From NCBI GenBank assembly GCA_002914805.1, contig JXTB01000100.1:231866-295865 (forward strand): 64,000 nt of DNA, read 5' to 3'. This document shows positions 1 through 11,530 of the stretch, piece after piece (the first letter of the stretch is position 1; each line of letters opens with the position of its first letter). The position numbers and the translations under genes were made by a program. Below the pieces are notes generated by a model. That model worked only from the letters and a program-made list of their open reading frames with translations, had not been told where the DNA came from and ran no database searches. The stretch is from Parasponia andersonii. Its lineage: Eukaryota; Streptophyta; Magnoliopsida; Rosales; Cannabaceae.

Positions 1-2154
1 TTTTCAGAAAAAATATTGTGGGGACTAATTTGTAAAAGTTTTGTACAGAATGACTAAATTGCAAATTTTGGGAGACTAAATTGATAGAGATTTAAAATTT
101 TGGGGACTTATGTGCAATTTTTGAAAAATTGCACAGCCCTATAAGATTGGGCCACGTGGCCCTGCTCAGCAATCCCCTCTCTTCTTCTCTCTCTCCCCCC
201 GAAACTCTCTTTTTCTCTCCTCTCTCGGATCTCTCAGCCGCACCACCGCAGGACCGCTGCCCAGCCACCGTTTGCCCGCTCCACCGACCGACGAAGGTCC
301 CCCGTGCCGCTCCGAAGCTCCGCCGCCTATTCCCGATCGTCGCCGCCGCCTGTATCGCCATAAAAAGCCATTGATGCCGTTTTGACCTATTTCGGTTTTT
401 ACATCACCGGTGACGATTCCGGCCACCATTCGGCCTCAAACCGGTCCCGTTGGATTCGTATCGTCGCAAGGATCATCAAGGTATATATATCTCAACTCCA
501 TTTTGCCCGGATTAAAAGTTGCCATTTTTGGTCATTTCGAGTTTATGGTTGTTGTTCTCGATCCGGCCATTGGATTGTGTTTTTGACTGTATTTTTGGAA
601 TGTACTCGGAAAATGGAGAAGTTTGATATATATATATATATATTGTGTAGTTTAGTGATCGGCATAAAAATCGAGATCGGACGGTCAAAATTTTACCTCA
701 TTTTGCGTGTCACCAGTCCGGTGTGGGCCTGGACCCGAATTGGATAAGTTATATGTCTAACCTAGCTATTTTGGGTGCTAGGAATTCAGTGAAGAGGTCC
801 GTTTATGGAATTGAAGCTCCGGTGAGAAAGTTAGTTTTTCGCATGAGGACAATCGAGGGCTTGGAATTAGTTCCTAATCCTATGGGCGATCGTCAACGAC
901 ACCTTAAGGACTTAATAGCGTGGTGTCGCTATTCTGTTGAGATAGGAGTTTAGTTACCTTCGTTTTATACCGTTTTTGAGTAAAAACTTATTTTCTGTAG
1001 CATATAAGAACAAGTGTGTTTTTAATGATTTGAATTATATGTGATGGAATCTAATTATACGATATATACTATACTGCTCTAGAAATTTGCTGTGTGCAGA
1101 TTATTTTGGGTATATAAAAAATAGGGTCATTATACTGTCCGTTTTTCTATAAAACCCTATTATGCATGTTTTACTGAAAAACCAGAGTATAATAGTTTTT
1201 ACACTTCAGTTCTGTATTGCACGTGTCATAGGATCATACATGAGCACTGTGTTAGTATCGTGGATTTTACAGTGTGGCGCTGCGTATCCCACCGTCGGTG
1301 AAAGTTCGTAAACTCGCGCGAAGTCTTGTTACTTCTGATTACCTCCCCATTTAGTAGGTGTAGACAATTCGGTTGCCCCTCCAAGTTTGGTAGGCGACAC
1401 ATAGGTGTTCCCTCCGGGTATAGGCTTAGGTATCAGGCAGGCTGTTAGGTACACTTAGTGCCATCATCCTGGATTTCCACAGATGAGAGGATGTGAGCTC
1501 ATGGGTATGGGTTGATTTATGTCATGTGCATATGGAGTGATGATCTTGATTACACTATTTTATATATATTGGCTCCCGGTTTGGATTATATATATACGTG
1601 TATGTATGTTTTGGATTTGAACTAACCATGCAGGAGATTTCCATCACTGAACTGTTTTTCCCTGAGGTAACTATTTTTCTACTGGGCATTGTATGCTCAC
1701 CCCCTATCTTCCTCCTCAGGTAGTGTCCAGTACGATCTTGTTGATCAAGAGGAGTAAGAGGTCATCTAGATTACAGTTCGTCTCTTGGTAATGCTAGAAG
1801 TTTGTTGTCGTAGTCTTTAGACTATTTGGATTTTGTGTTAGCATTGAACCAAGATTACTGCTTTCTACTTATTTGTAAATTTATGTATACCATTCTGGTG
1901 TTTGACTTATGTTATGGATGATGATGATGCTGGATTTTATATTTAATTTCACATTTTTAAGTAATTGTTCAATCTATGTTTGATGGTATATACGAACTGT
2001 GGGAGAGATTCACGGGATGAAATTCTAATTATTTTATTTAAATTGACCGTTTTTATAAAAACTAGAAACTTTGACACATTTCAAATAAATTAAGGAATTT
2101 TCCACTTTTGTGAAATTCCCCTTCTGCCACTAACCCGAATTTTGGGTCGTGACA
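1..2154 (+). mobile_element. Ty3/Gypsy LTR, Tekay/Del-like, left end outside window
   Basis: The right end reads GGGTCGTGACA (2144-2154), the CA-type terminus typical of plant chromovirus LTRs. No primer-binding site follows it, so this is a solo LTR or a 3' LTR. Inside are a pyrimidine-rich then GC-rich leader at about 170-480, a splice-donor-like AAG|GTATAT at 479-486, and the GC-richer block at 1265-1450 common in these LTRs. The short open frames in 92-950 lie in this leader and resemble no protein. The family assignment is by recognition of layout, not alignment. The TG end and the left target-site duplication cannot be seen. Confidence 0.55.
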
Positions 2155-2307
2155 ACCTTGACCCTACCTGCTATTTTCTTTTTCTTGGAGACTACCTGTT
2201 GTTGGTTTGCCTTTTGGAAGGAAAATGATACGTGGCAAGATCTATGGATGAATATATTGTATATGGTCCGCTCAATAGATTGGTACCAGGAGGACTAGAA
2301 TTAGGGC

Positions 2308-2433
2308 CTGTTAATTGATGCGAAACTCGTCTAGATCACATAGTGATACTCATCTAGGCTAAGTAGTTGTCTGTTGATTGATGCGAAACTCGTCTAGATC
2401 ACGTAGTGATACTCGTCTAGGGTAAGTAGTTTG
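2308..2433. repeat. Two-copy tandem duplication, 63-bp unit
   Basis: Copies 2308-2370 and 2371-2433 both begin CTGTTRATTGATGCGAAACT and differ at only a few positions. The unit contains the near-palindromic CGTCTAGATCACRTAGTGAT. No coding function is evident. Confidence 0.9.
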
Positions 2434-3360
2434 GTAGTTGTTATATTGTGTCTTAGTTGTACTGCATTCCTACTACTTGTAATTGTGTTGTGAACAAAAT
2501 AATTAAGAGAATATATGTATAAACGTTTGGTGATATTATTAACCAAAATTATTGTACTATTTAAAAGTAGCATCTAAATATTTAATAAATTATAAATTAT
2601 ATATGTTATAAAATAGAATTTTAAGAATTTTGTATTATAGCAGCAGAATCAGTTTTATAACTCAAATTCTACTTAAAATAGAGATTACACGATAATTTTT
2701 AATATGTCCAAACTAAAAGAGGAATTTACCAAACATTTCAACCTCTTCATTTTTTCTCTAACTGCTTTTAAAATCTAAAAACAATATCCACAATCAATAT
2801 CAAACGAGACCTTAATTAGAATTATAAAATAATTGATTGCATAGGACTGATTTTGGGTCAGCTAATTTATAGATATACGGGAAATTTATGAGTTTCACTC
2901 ATTATATATTCATGTTAATAAGAGATAGAAAAGTCAATATGTTGCAGATGGTTGACTTTCTAAATGAACTAATTTTATGATTTACTATCTTGATGGGAGA
3001 TCTCATACCTAAAGATATTGACTTGAGTAGTTAAAGAGTCACTTAATTTCAGGGCTAATAACTCGGGTATGATAAGTGCCGAAAATAACAAAGAACATAT
3101 GATTATTAGGTTCATAAAATATTACATAATCTCGATTATTCTGAACGCTTACGTGGGCCAATTTTATACAACCTTATTATTGTATCGTATCAAACTCTTT
3201 CATAAGTACTCTAGTTGTTAAAAATTGCTTCAATATTGTTGTTCTGAGAGTTATTTGGATGTCCATATCTTTCCAAAATCTTTAAGATAATAAGAGACGC
3301 ACTTTTATAAGGATTTAAGAGATATGCCATTTCGATAAAGAGATGCGCTTTTGTAAGGAT
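2434..3360. other. AT-rich gene-free stretch
   Basis: No open frame above about 60 codons and no recognised family. Near the right end (3293-3360) a short degenerate repeat of the type AAGAGAYGCRCTTTTRTAAGGATTTA occurs about three times, immediately before the MITE insertion site. Confidence 0.4.
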
Positions 3361-3363
3361 TTA

Positions 3364-4495
3364 GGTCATCTTCAATCTAAAATTTAAAATTATCGTAATT
3401 TTTACACCATTTTATAATTTTTTTTCACACTATTTTTATAGACTATCTCCAACTCAAAATTTTAAATCTTACACCAAAAAAAAATATTCCTTTTCTTTTT
3501 CTTATTTTTTTAATTTATGAACAATTAATATATTCCACTAATTATTTAATTATATATTCATGCAAACTAAAATTACAATAATTAATCTAATGTACATAAG
3601 TAACATCAATTGTATTTGTTAAAGAAATTTATTTAAAAGAAAACTTTACATTTAATATTACAACTAAAAAAAATACATTCAACATAACAAATAAAAAAAA
3701 TTACATTTAATATCACATTCACAACTGAATACTAATTATTGTTTGACTTTATGTTATAGTTTGCCTTTTTGTATTAGCACTTTATGTTGTAATTTACTTT
3801 ATGTCATAATTTATCTTTAAATAGTAGTGGTTTAATGTTTAAGTAGTAAGTTATAATTTACCTTTAAATTTAGTGCTTTTGAAGATTTATATTGCTTTAT
3901 AGTTGTAATTTATTTGGACTTTAATATTTTAATGATTGAATATTAATATTACTTTAATTTATTATTACTTTTGTGTTATATATTTAAATATAGTTTATAA
4001 AAAAATGTAAATTTAATTAATAATTGAATTAGTAGAATTTTTTAATAATTAAAAGAATTTAAATAAAATCACAAAATTATTAGATAAATAATCGGAAAAA
4101 AAAAAGACAGAAAGGGAATAAAATTCATTGTCTATTATATGTAAAAAGTAGAATGGGAATTAATAAAGTTTGTTAAAGCTAGAGTGGAAATTCATATTTG
4201 GTGATGTACTATTGCAAACTCTAAAATAAGGTCACATTTTAAAGGTGGGTTGGAGCTTGGTTTTAACTTCATTTTGGTGCAAAACTTTGAAATAAAGTTC
4301 GGTTGGAAATGTCAACTAGGGTTAGCTCAGTTGGTCCAAAACTTGAGGGATGTGTGTGTGAGTTTGAGGGAGGTCAGGGGTTAAAACCTTGGTAGAGTGT
4401 GTGCGTGTTATTTTCCTTTAAATTTGCAGTAAGTGGTGGTCATTAATTAAGCCCCACTTTATTTTTTTAAAAAAAAAGTTCGGTTGGAAATGCTC
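3364..4495. mobile_element. PIF/Harbinger (Tourist)-type MITE, interrupted by a SINE
   Basis: The left end GGTCATCTTCAATC and the reverse complement of the right end GAGCATTTCCAACC form terminal inverted repeats that continue imperfectly for about 50 bp, both reaching TTNCACCA. TTA flanks the element on both sides (3361-3363 and 4496-4498), the trinucleotide target duplication expected of PIF/Harbinger elements. Without the SINE the element is about 950 bp, long for a MITE, with no coding capacity. The interior is AT-rich and has a second copy of the subterminal motif at about 3441-3475. Confidence 0.65.
4312..4474 (+). mobile_element. tRNA-derived SINE with 18-bp target-site duplication
   Basis: The body starts with a tRNA-like head whose polymerase III A box is TAGCTCAGTTGG (4323-4334). 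About 45 nt later is a degenerate B box GGTTAAAACC (4379-4388; consensus GGTTCGANNC). It ends in a T-run and an A-run. Eighteen identical bases, AAAGTTCGGTTGGAAATG, flank it at 4294-4311 and 4475-4492, the direct-repeat signature of LINE-assisted retroposition. It sits inside the right arm of the Harbinger-type MITE and so is younger than it. The mutated B box suggests it is no longer transcribed, but the perfect duplication argues that insertion was fairly recent. Confidence 0.85.
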
Positions 4496-4739
4496 TTAAG
4501 AGATACGCTATTTAGCTTAGATATCTAAGAAAATTTATATATAAAAATGGGAGATACACTTTCCAAATTAAATCTTGTAAAAATATTCCTTTCTTTGGCT
4601 AAAAAGGCCACTCAATTGGATGGAAAGACACATTCATTTGAGGCAAAAAAATAAGAAAAGAAAGAGAGAAAATAAAAATAAGAGAAATTGTTCCACTTTC
4701 CAAAAAAAAAAAAAGAGAAATTGTTTTATATGCAAATAT

Positions 4740-5125
4740 CTCCTGAGCTCACTTTTGTCACGTTTCACTTCTTGATTTTGAAAAAATAGCACTTTTAAGC
4801 ATCCTTTTGGGAAAATACTTTATTGACCTACTTAAGTTGACAAAACTCAAAAATTAATTAGAAATTTATTAAACAAATAAATATATAGCACAAGATTAAG
4901 CTAGAAATGGTATACTAATAATGTATAAATATAAGCATAGCAAGTACCCGAAACTTAATTTTTTACTTGTGCTCAAGTAAAATAAAGGGAAAAAAATTGA
5001 AGTTGTACTAAACAAAAACTCTAAATACCTAAAGATGACCAGTTTGACTCTGAAAACTTACCTCAAAGATTTTATAAAGTTTAAATCTCAAGAAAAAAAT
5101 TATGTACACTATAAAGTTCTAGAAT
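4740..5125. repeat. Dispersed repeat R1, copy 1
   Basis: This stretch matches 47829-48217 in the same orientation. Shared blocks include TTCTTGATTTTGAAAAA, CACTTTTAAGCATCCTTTTG, ATAAATATAAGCA and TGTACTAAACAAAAAC. Identity looks like about 75-80 per cent by eye. It has no coding potential. Repeats of this kind are usually noncoding parts of LTR retrotransposons, but no termini were found here. Confidence 0.7.
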
Positions 5126-6055
5126 TTCAATTCAAATGTCAACTTGATACCACTACATATTCTTAAGTGTGTATGTATAAGCAATTACATTTAATCATTT
5201 GTAACTTAGATCAGTCTATACAAACAAATAAGTTATGTAAATTTCTAAGTAAAAGTATATAAACTTCATAAGCCTATTTTTCATATCACTTTCTACTAAT
5301 ATAAACTAATACTGCACCAAAGATTATTAGGACTTTACTAAGTTTATAATGTATGGCTTGGATGACAGATAAGATAATAGTCATTTTTGTAGCTCAAATC
5401 ACACTAAGCAGATATCATATTCTCAGATCTTTATCTTTTTAGGGGGGTTCTTTGCAAAATATACCCTTGCCATACTGTAGTTTAGGAAATGCATCACTCC
5501 TTATAATTTTTTGGTGAATTCATTTTTTTAAGTTTTAAATTATTTTAAATATAAAAATGCCCCAAATACTTATCTTATAAAGGAACCACATGCCAATTAG
5601 ACAGAGAGGTCGAGTTGACTGACACTTTATTTAGCGCCTCTCAACACCCTATCCAGTACTCTCAATACCATTTACTAGTGCAAGAGTTTAAAATAATTTC
5701 TTCCAAGTTTTTAGATACCTTATGTTATACTGCTCGATACTTTAGTACGACTAGCATTCTTCACATCTTGTCCGGTATTAAATATTTCAATGCATCCCCC
5801 TTTTTTTTTTTCCCTTTTTTGACTTGTCAAATTTCTAGACACCACAATTAGTGCTCTGTACTTAAAGGTATATAAGTGTTTTTATACCTCTATTTTTTCA
5901 AAAGGAAAGGAGTGTATTCCACTTAATCTCCACATATTATTTGGCAATAAGATATTAACAAATAGTTGAGATTATTTTCAAATAGAATATAATCGAGTTA
6001 ACTATTAAGGTGATCTTTTTTTCTTCCAAATATCTATATGTTTATGTATATTTTT
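5126..6055. other. AT-rich gene-free stretch
   Basis: The open frame at 5615-5851 has no recognisable domain and ends in a pyrimidine run (5799-5820). I regard it as chance. No repeat structure was recognised. Confidence 0.35.
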
Positions 6056-6060
6056 TGGAG

Positions 6061-6911
6061 AAGGGATAATAACATAAAAATTCCCCAACTTTTAACTTTT
6101 CTACAAAAAAAAAAAATATCCTTGTCTTTGAATTTTTGCAATAATATTCTCACTTCTAAATATTTGTAAAATAATATCATGGCTTTGGAATTTCTATGAA
6201 ATAATACCTTAATTTTTGAATTCTGCAAATTAGTACCTTGACAATTAAAATTATTGTAATTAATAGCCTGATATTTGAAATTCCTACAAATTTGTACCTT
6301 GATGCCTAATTAGTTGATCTTAATAATAAAAAATTAGTAGTAGCCGTCATAAACTTAATAAAAACTTAAGGAACAATAATAAACTTTATGAAAAAATATT
6401 TATAATTAGATTATTTAACTTTTCATTTAAAAAGAAAAATAAAAAATTAGAAAAAGAGAATAAAATGGTTAATTGTAAAATGAAACATAAGATATAAAAA
6501 TTTTTTTGTGTTTTTTCACAATTAGCTAAAAAAAAAGTAATATATTAATATAATTTCAGAAAATATTAATATATAAATGTTTTTAATAAGTTAATGAGAG
6601 GTGTTTGAATCTTTTAATTTACTTATAGTATAAATTTTCCAAAAAAAACAAAAAATAAATAAAAAACAAAAGTTGAGAGTATTAAATTGTAGAAATCGTA
6701 AATATTATGGTATTGATTTGTAGAATTCAAAAGTGAGGGTATAATTTGCAAAATATAAAAGTGAAGATAATAATTTACAGAAATCGTAAATATAAGGGTA
6801 TTAATTTCAAGAATTTCAAAATGAGATTATTAATTTGTTTAAGTTCAAAGGTCGAGGTATTTTTTTGCAAAAAAAGTAAAAAGTGAGAGTACTTTCATGT
6901 AATTAACCCTT
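6061..6911. mobile_element. Foldback MITE with inverted arms of ~30-bp repeats, 5-bp TSD
   Basis: The first arm begins AAGGGATAATAACATAAAAA and the reverse complement of the last arm begins AAGGGTTAATTACATGAAAG. The inverted similarity continues imperfectly for well over 100 bp. Each arm is built of degenerate units of about 30 bp, of the form 'GGTATTAATTTGYAGAATT', repeated about seven times. TGGAG flanks the element at 6056-6060 and 6912-6916. There is no coding sequence. The superfamily is unclear, because a 5-bp duplication does not fit the hAT (8 bp) or Harbinger (3 bp) rule. Confidence 0.75.
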
Positions 6912-6916
6912 TGGAG

Positions 6917-8691
6917 AATACTAAATGGAGTTTCTTTTATGCTTTTCCAATCTAATACTTGATATATGAATTCCTATCCAATTTCATATTTTAATAATAT
7001 GATAAATTGCAATAGAATTTGCTCGTAGAATTTGCATTTTGAAGTATAGGCTATATTTATTAATCCATAATACACCATAAAATAGAAATTACGAAAATAT
7101 TTTACTCATTTTTTGATTCTTTCTCATTTCTAACTAAACTATTTACATTTTTCTTTCCTTTCATTACACATTGATAAACATGCGATAAATATACCTACAA
7201 GGTGGAAGAGACTGACTTTGAGTTAAAAGTGCCATTGGATAAGTAGCTACTTGTAATACTTCTGATTAATACTTTTTTGAATGTTTAAAGCATATTTTAT
7301 ATAACGTGGTGGAAAGGGGAAAAAAAGACATTTTTTAATGACAATACTCACTTTTCAAGTGCAAAAATATGAGATAAAAAATCTCATTTCTAAATAAGTT
7401 CTAAGACCTCTTCCCTATTTGATTAGGATTCTTCAGAGTTGGATGACATAATATATGCATAAACCAGAAAACATCATGTTTTCTCCCTTGTAAAGTGTTC
7501 GCTTAATTCTACAAGTACATGGGTCGCGTCAAGTAATAAAATAAGTGAGTAAGTGCCGATCCCTTAAGGATTACAAATTACCAATATTTATCAAATTTAA
7601 GTCTAATTAACTAGGTAAGAATTTTATAATGATAAACTATTGTGAAAACAATAAAAAGATAAAAACAGAAACAAAAATAGCTCAAAAGAAGCGAATAAAA
7701 TCAAGTAGATAAAAAAATAATGGAGAGATCAAGAAAGTTGCAACCTAGGTCTATGCATTTGCCTAATTACTTATGTAATCTCATAGTCTAATTAATTTCA
7801 ACTTATTCTTACTTATTGATAGTAGGATTCCTTAAGTATCACTAATCTCTCTCAAATAGTAGTGAATTAATCCAAAAAAGATTCATCTTACAGTTACATC
7901 AAGATTCGTCAATTCTCAGAACGCATCAAGATCATAAATTCTCAAGATCATAAATTCCCTTTCGCACTGATATTTATATCTTATAGTCACTTATATCATT
8001 CCAAGCATTTTAGAATCAACTATCACCTCTCCTCTCGGTTTTAAATTAGCTCTAACAAGAAGTAAATGGTGATTAAATATTTACTAGCATTAAGCAAAGT
8101 AAAGAATAACTAATAACTAAATAGGAATAATATAAAAATTAATTAAACATGAAAAGTCACATAATCATAATTAGGCTAAGACATAATCCTAGAAATCCAA
8201 AATTAGGTCATGGCACAAAATGAAAGAGGAACTAAAATAAAGTGTGACATATTAAAGTATAAATTGGTAAAAGGAAGGAAATTAAAAAAGTATGAAAAAC
8301 CCTCTAATTTATACTAATAAGCTCCATAGAAGTGTGTCAAAAAAAGTCCCAAAAATTATTCTTGAAACTGTGCTAAAAAACTCAAAAAATTGGAGCTGAA
8401 AATCATCAAACTCAGTTCTCAAAAGCCAGCTGCCATCTCGCATTTCGTACTTGAAAGCTGCCAACCACCGCGTCTTTTCAGCAATCCAAGCTATTAGATT
8501 CAAGGTTAGGTTATGTCAGGTTGTCAGCTGTCAGCTGTCAGGTACCCTTCAACTCTCTCAACATCTTTCACATTTAGGTCCCTCTTTTATATTAGCAATA
8601 TTATAGAATACTAGTGGTACCCAACATTAGATGTCAGGACAATTTATTATTATACGATTATAATTAGGTGCCACACAGATTTCACTTGATA
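6917..8691. other. Noncoding, probably retroelement-derived sequence
   Basis: From about 7500 to 8640 the text resembles noncoding LTR-retrotransposon sequence of dicots: a block near 7500-7570 on tRNA-like GGGTCGCGTCAAGTAATAAA, then repeated ATCAAGATYM and CATAAATTCTC motifs at 7900-7960. I found no termini, PBS or coding domain, so the assignment is weak. The open frame at 8309-8503 (- strand) resembles nothing known. The TGTCAGCTGTCAGCTGTCAG run at 8517-8541 is a small 7-bp repeat. Confidence 0.3.
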
Positions 8692-8757
8692 TAATTATAA
8701 TCATTTAGTAACAGATTATCGATGTAATTATAATCATTTAGTAACAGATTATCGTTG
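8692..8757. repeat. Two-copy tandem duplication, 33-bp unit
   Basis: TAATTATAATCATTTAGTAA followed by CAGATTATCG occurs at 8692-8724 and again at 8725-8757, nearly identical. Confidence 0.9.
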
Positions 8758-9394
8758 GATACTATATAGTACTTAGTATTATTCTTTTTCTATTTATTAT
8801 TATTTTCTATCATTTCACGTGACATCATATCACCATTCTTTTCTCTCTTTTCTTTTCTCTTTTTTTTTTTTCCTGAGCTGGGCCTTCAAAATGGGCTTTT
8901 GACTTGGGCTTCTCCATTAATACCAAAAGAGCAATGCATTTTGTCTTCAATTAATTGGTATAATACCAATTTTGTGTCCAACTTTCAAACTAATGCCATA
9001 AAACCCGAATTCTACCACTTCAACCTTTTTTCATATCTTTGTGCTTCCAAATTTTCACTTTTGCCATTTTTCCTAAAAAAGGGAAAAAAAATAAATAATA
9101 AGGAAATTAAAATAAAATGACAAGTTCTAAGCAAAAATGTGTGAATTTAAGCACAAAAATGACTCTATTTTATAGAGTTATCATGGGGCAGTAGAATTTG
9201 AATATTTCTAAACATGAGATTACAGATATATTAACAAAGCCATAGAGTATTGTCAAGTCACAACCTATTAAACCATAGAAATTACGGAGTTTTTATACAG
9301 TACTGTTTGATGCTAAATGGGTCAAGCACTACATGAGCCCATTTTTAAAAAAAGACCCTTGGAAGGGATTCTATTAGAGCATTTAGGGGGGGAA

Positions 9395-9650
9395 AAAAAG
9401 GCTTTTTTTAAAGATCAATTTAAAAATGGTCGATTTTTACACATATTTAACAAATGACAGCTTTATAATTTTATTTGATAAATAACATTTTTTAGTTGAT
9501 CTATTTTTTATAAATTTAATCAATTTTTTATAAAGTAAATCAATTTTTGAAAAATAAATCAAAATATTTGATATACTAAATATAAAAACAGCCATTTTTT
9601 AAATAATTTTAAAAATTGGCCATTTAGCTAAATAGCCCATTCTGTTGTCT
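9395..9650. repeat. Possible short foldback element
   Basis: The left side (GGCTTTTTTTAAAGATCAAT, then AAAAATGGTC) resembles the reverse complement of the right side (GGGCTATTTAGCTAAATGGC). The middle is made of repeated ATCAATTTTTTA words. No target-site duplication was identified, and low complexity alone could give this pattern. Confidence 0.3.
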
Positions 9651-9754
9651 CATCTGAGTGTGAAAGAGTTGGATTTGGACCTGAGTAGGACTACTTTGGG
9701 CCAAAATGATATTCCTTAGGACTTATCACAAAAAGTCTAGGCCCAAACTTCAAA

Positions 9755-10075
9755 AAATGGATGGCTGAATTTTTTTGAAAAATCTTGGATCTATTTAGAA
9801 ATATACTATTTTGAAATTTATTTATAAAAATCCACTTTTCAAATTATTTAGAAAAATACCAATATTTTAAAAAAAAAATACTCAAAGTAATCGATCAAGT
9901 TGCTTGAGGTAAGTAGTCTTGTTACTTGACATAATACAAGTACAGTTATCCCAAGCACTCATTAATCAGTGAAAATTGGTATTTTTTTTTAAATATTTTT
10001 AAATGTGATATTTTTAAATAAATCTGTAATTTAAAAAAGATTTTGATAGGATTTTTCAAATTTTTTGGAAACTTT
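9755..10075. mobile_element. Probable foldback MITE
   Basis: The left arm (TGAATTTTTTTGAAAAATC, then AAAATACCAAT near 9853) is mirrored by the right arm (ATTGGTATTTTTTTTT near 9976, then GGATTTTTCAAATTTTTTGG near 10050). The spacer contains AGTTGCTTGAGGTAAGTAG. The arms are about 100 bp each and imperfect. No target-site duplication could be fixed. Confidence 0.45.
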
Positions 10076-10395
10076 ACCATATAAATCAATGTCATTTTTC
10101 ATAACTTCTTTTCAAATGATTTTTCTAGGATTGTCATAGTGATGACTGGGGAGTAGTCGGGAAAATCCTACCCTTTTAGGCTAATAATAAATACTACCCA
10201 TCACAAACTTTGTGACAATCCAACAAACTAAGGGGAAAAGTTCATAATTGCCCTTTTTTGAAACATATTTTCATACCTATCCACTTTTTATTTTTCTTTC
10301 ATAAAAATAAGTCATTGGGGCAAGCCCAAAAAAAAAAAAAAGAAAAAACGTTTTGGATACTTTTGCCTATTTTCCAGACGAGGGGCCCAACCACT

Positions 10396-10563
10396 CTGAA
10401 TATTATTACCATCCAGAATTGTAGAAAGCTTAAAGGCCTAAACGGCAAGGCCCTTCAACAACTTACCTCCCTTACGATCTTGCATACTCTTCACTGCGAA
10501 AGGTTGTGGTGCTTGCCAGAAGAATGGCTGCCTAGTTCTCTTACACATTTAAGAATTGAATAA
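10396..10563 (+). pseudogene. LRR relic of a CNL disease-resistance gene
   Basis: This frame encodes about 55 residues of leucine-rich repeat: ITIQNCRKLKGLNGKALQQL, then LTSLTILHTLHC, then LPEEWLPSSLTHLRIE, followed by TAA at 10561-10563. The pattern 'L..L.I..C..L..LPE..LPSSL..L.IE' is characteristic of the C-terminal LRRs of RPPL1/At3g14460-like CNL proteins, a different clade from the RPP13-like gene further right. No NB-ARC or upstream LRR is found before 10380, so this is an isolated fragment. The open frame begins upstream in A-rich DNA that is not part of the gene. Confidence 0.7.
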
Positions 10564-11530
10564 GGTGGATTGAAGAAAAAGAGAAGAGTGGTATTTTTCT
10601 CAAAAAACACCATGCGCAAAGTATTTAAATCCAGGGTACTGTATTTTGGGAAATATTTTTTAAAAGATAGTGTTGGGTTCTTTTTCCCAAGGAAAAAAAA
10701 AAAAAAAAAGACCTGCTAGATACCCCCAACTCAAGTTAAAGTAGCCCAGTCCAATCCCTGGTCCAGTGCAACAAACATTTATAGTTGATATTTCAGAGGG
10801 CTTTGGATTAAGTCACTAGATGATACTGCTGTTCTGGGTTGAAATTTTGATAAACTATAACTACCGTACAATAGACAAGACGTGCCCAGATTTTTCTTCT
10901 TAGCATTACTCAATAGGTCAATCAAGAAAGGACCTAGAGGATATTCTTCTTTTACTTAATTTAGTAACTGGTTCATTTACTGAAATTCTTCATTAGGACA
11001 CAGAGAATCAACGCGCTGGCAAGTCTAACTTAAGTTTAATCCAGTCACTGTACCAATGACAAGCCATTTTCTACAAAATAATTAATGTTAGGATATGTGT
11101 TTCTCCAAAAACGAAAGTCAAAGACACGGGTCACGGGTCTCTGATAGATTAGATACGAAGAAAAAATAAGAGTAATTGGCATTACTAGTCCATGATATTT
11201 TGTTTATTTGTAATTCGGTCCTCAAAAGAAAAAGTTTGGCAATTATAAAGTCCTTATATTCACAATATGTAGCAAAAGCAAACCGGAATACTAACTTCTA
11301 TTAATAATGGAATTTGGAATTTGGGCCAGGTTCATTGAATGTGTGACCTTCTAGAAATGGAAGGTCGGTAGGTCACCTTTTATCTCTTTTTTAGTTTTTT
11401 GTTTATCAAATAATATACAACAAAGTTGCATTCAAATAATATTTTCCACCGAAAATGCAAAATTACATTAATATAATATTTTCCACCCAAAAAACAAAGA
11501 AAGAAAGAAGTCGCTACTAGATTCATGGCG
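10564..11530. other. Gene-free stretch after the LRR relic
   Basis: Nothing recognised apart from a poly-A run at 10691-10709. At 11087 a TGTTAGGATATG could be an LTR start for the LTR-like block that follows, but no matching end or duplication was found. Confidence 0.25.

Noticed and set aside
92..953. Overlapping open frames on both strands, one Arg/Gly/Ser-rich
   Set aside because: They lie in the pyrimidine- and GC-rich leader of a Gypsy LTR, overlap each other in several frames and have no domain.
4312..4474. Possible tRNA gene
   Set aside because: The A box is present but the B box is degenerate, no cloverleaf can be folded, and 18-bp direct repeats with an A-rich tail show a SINE.
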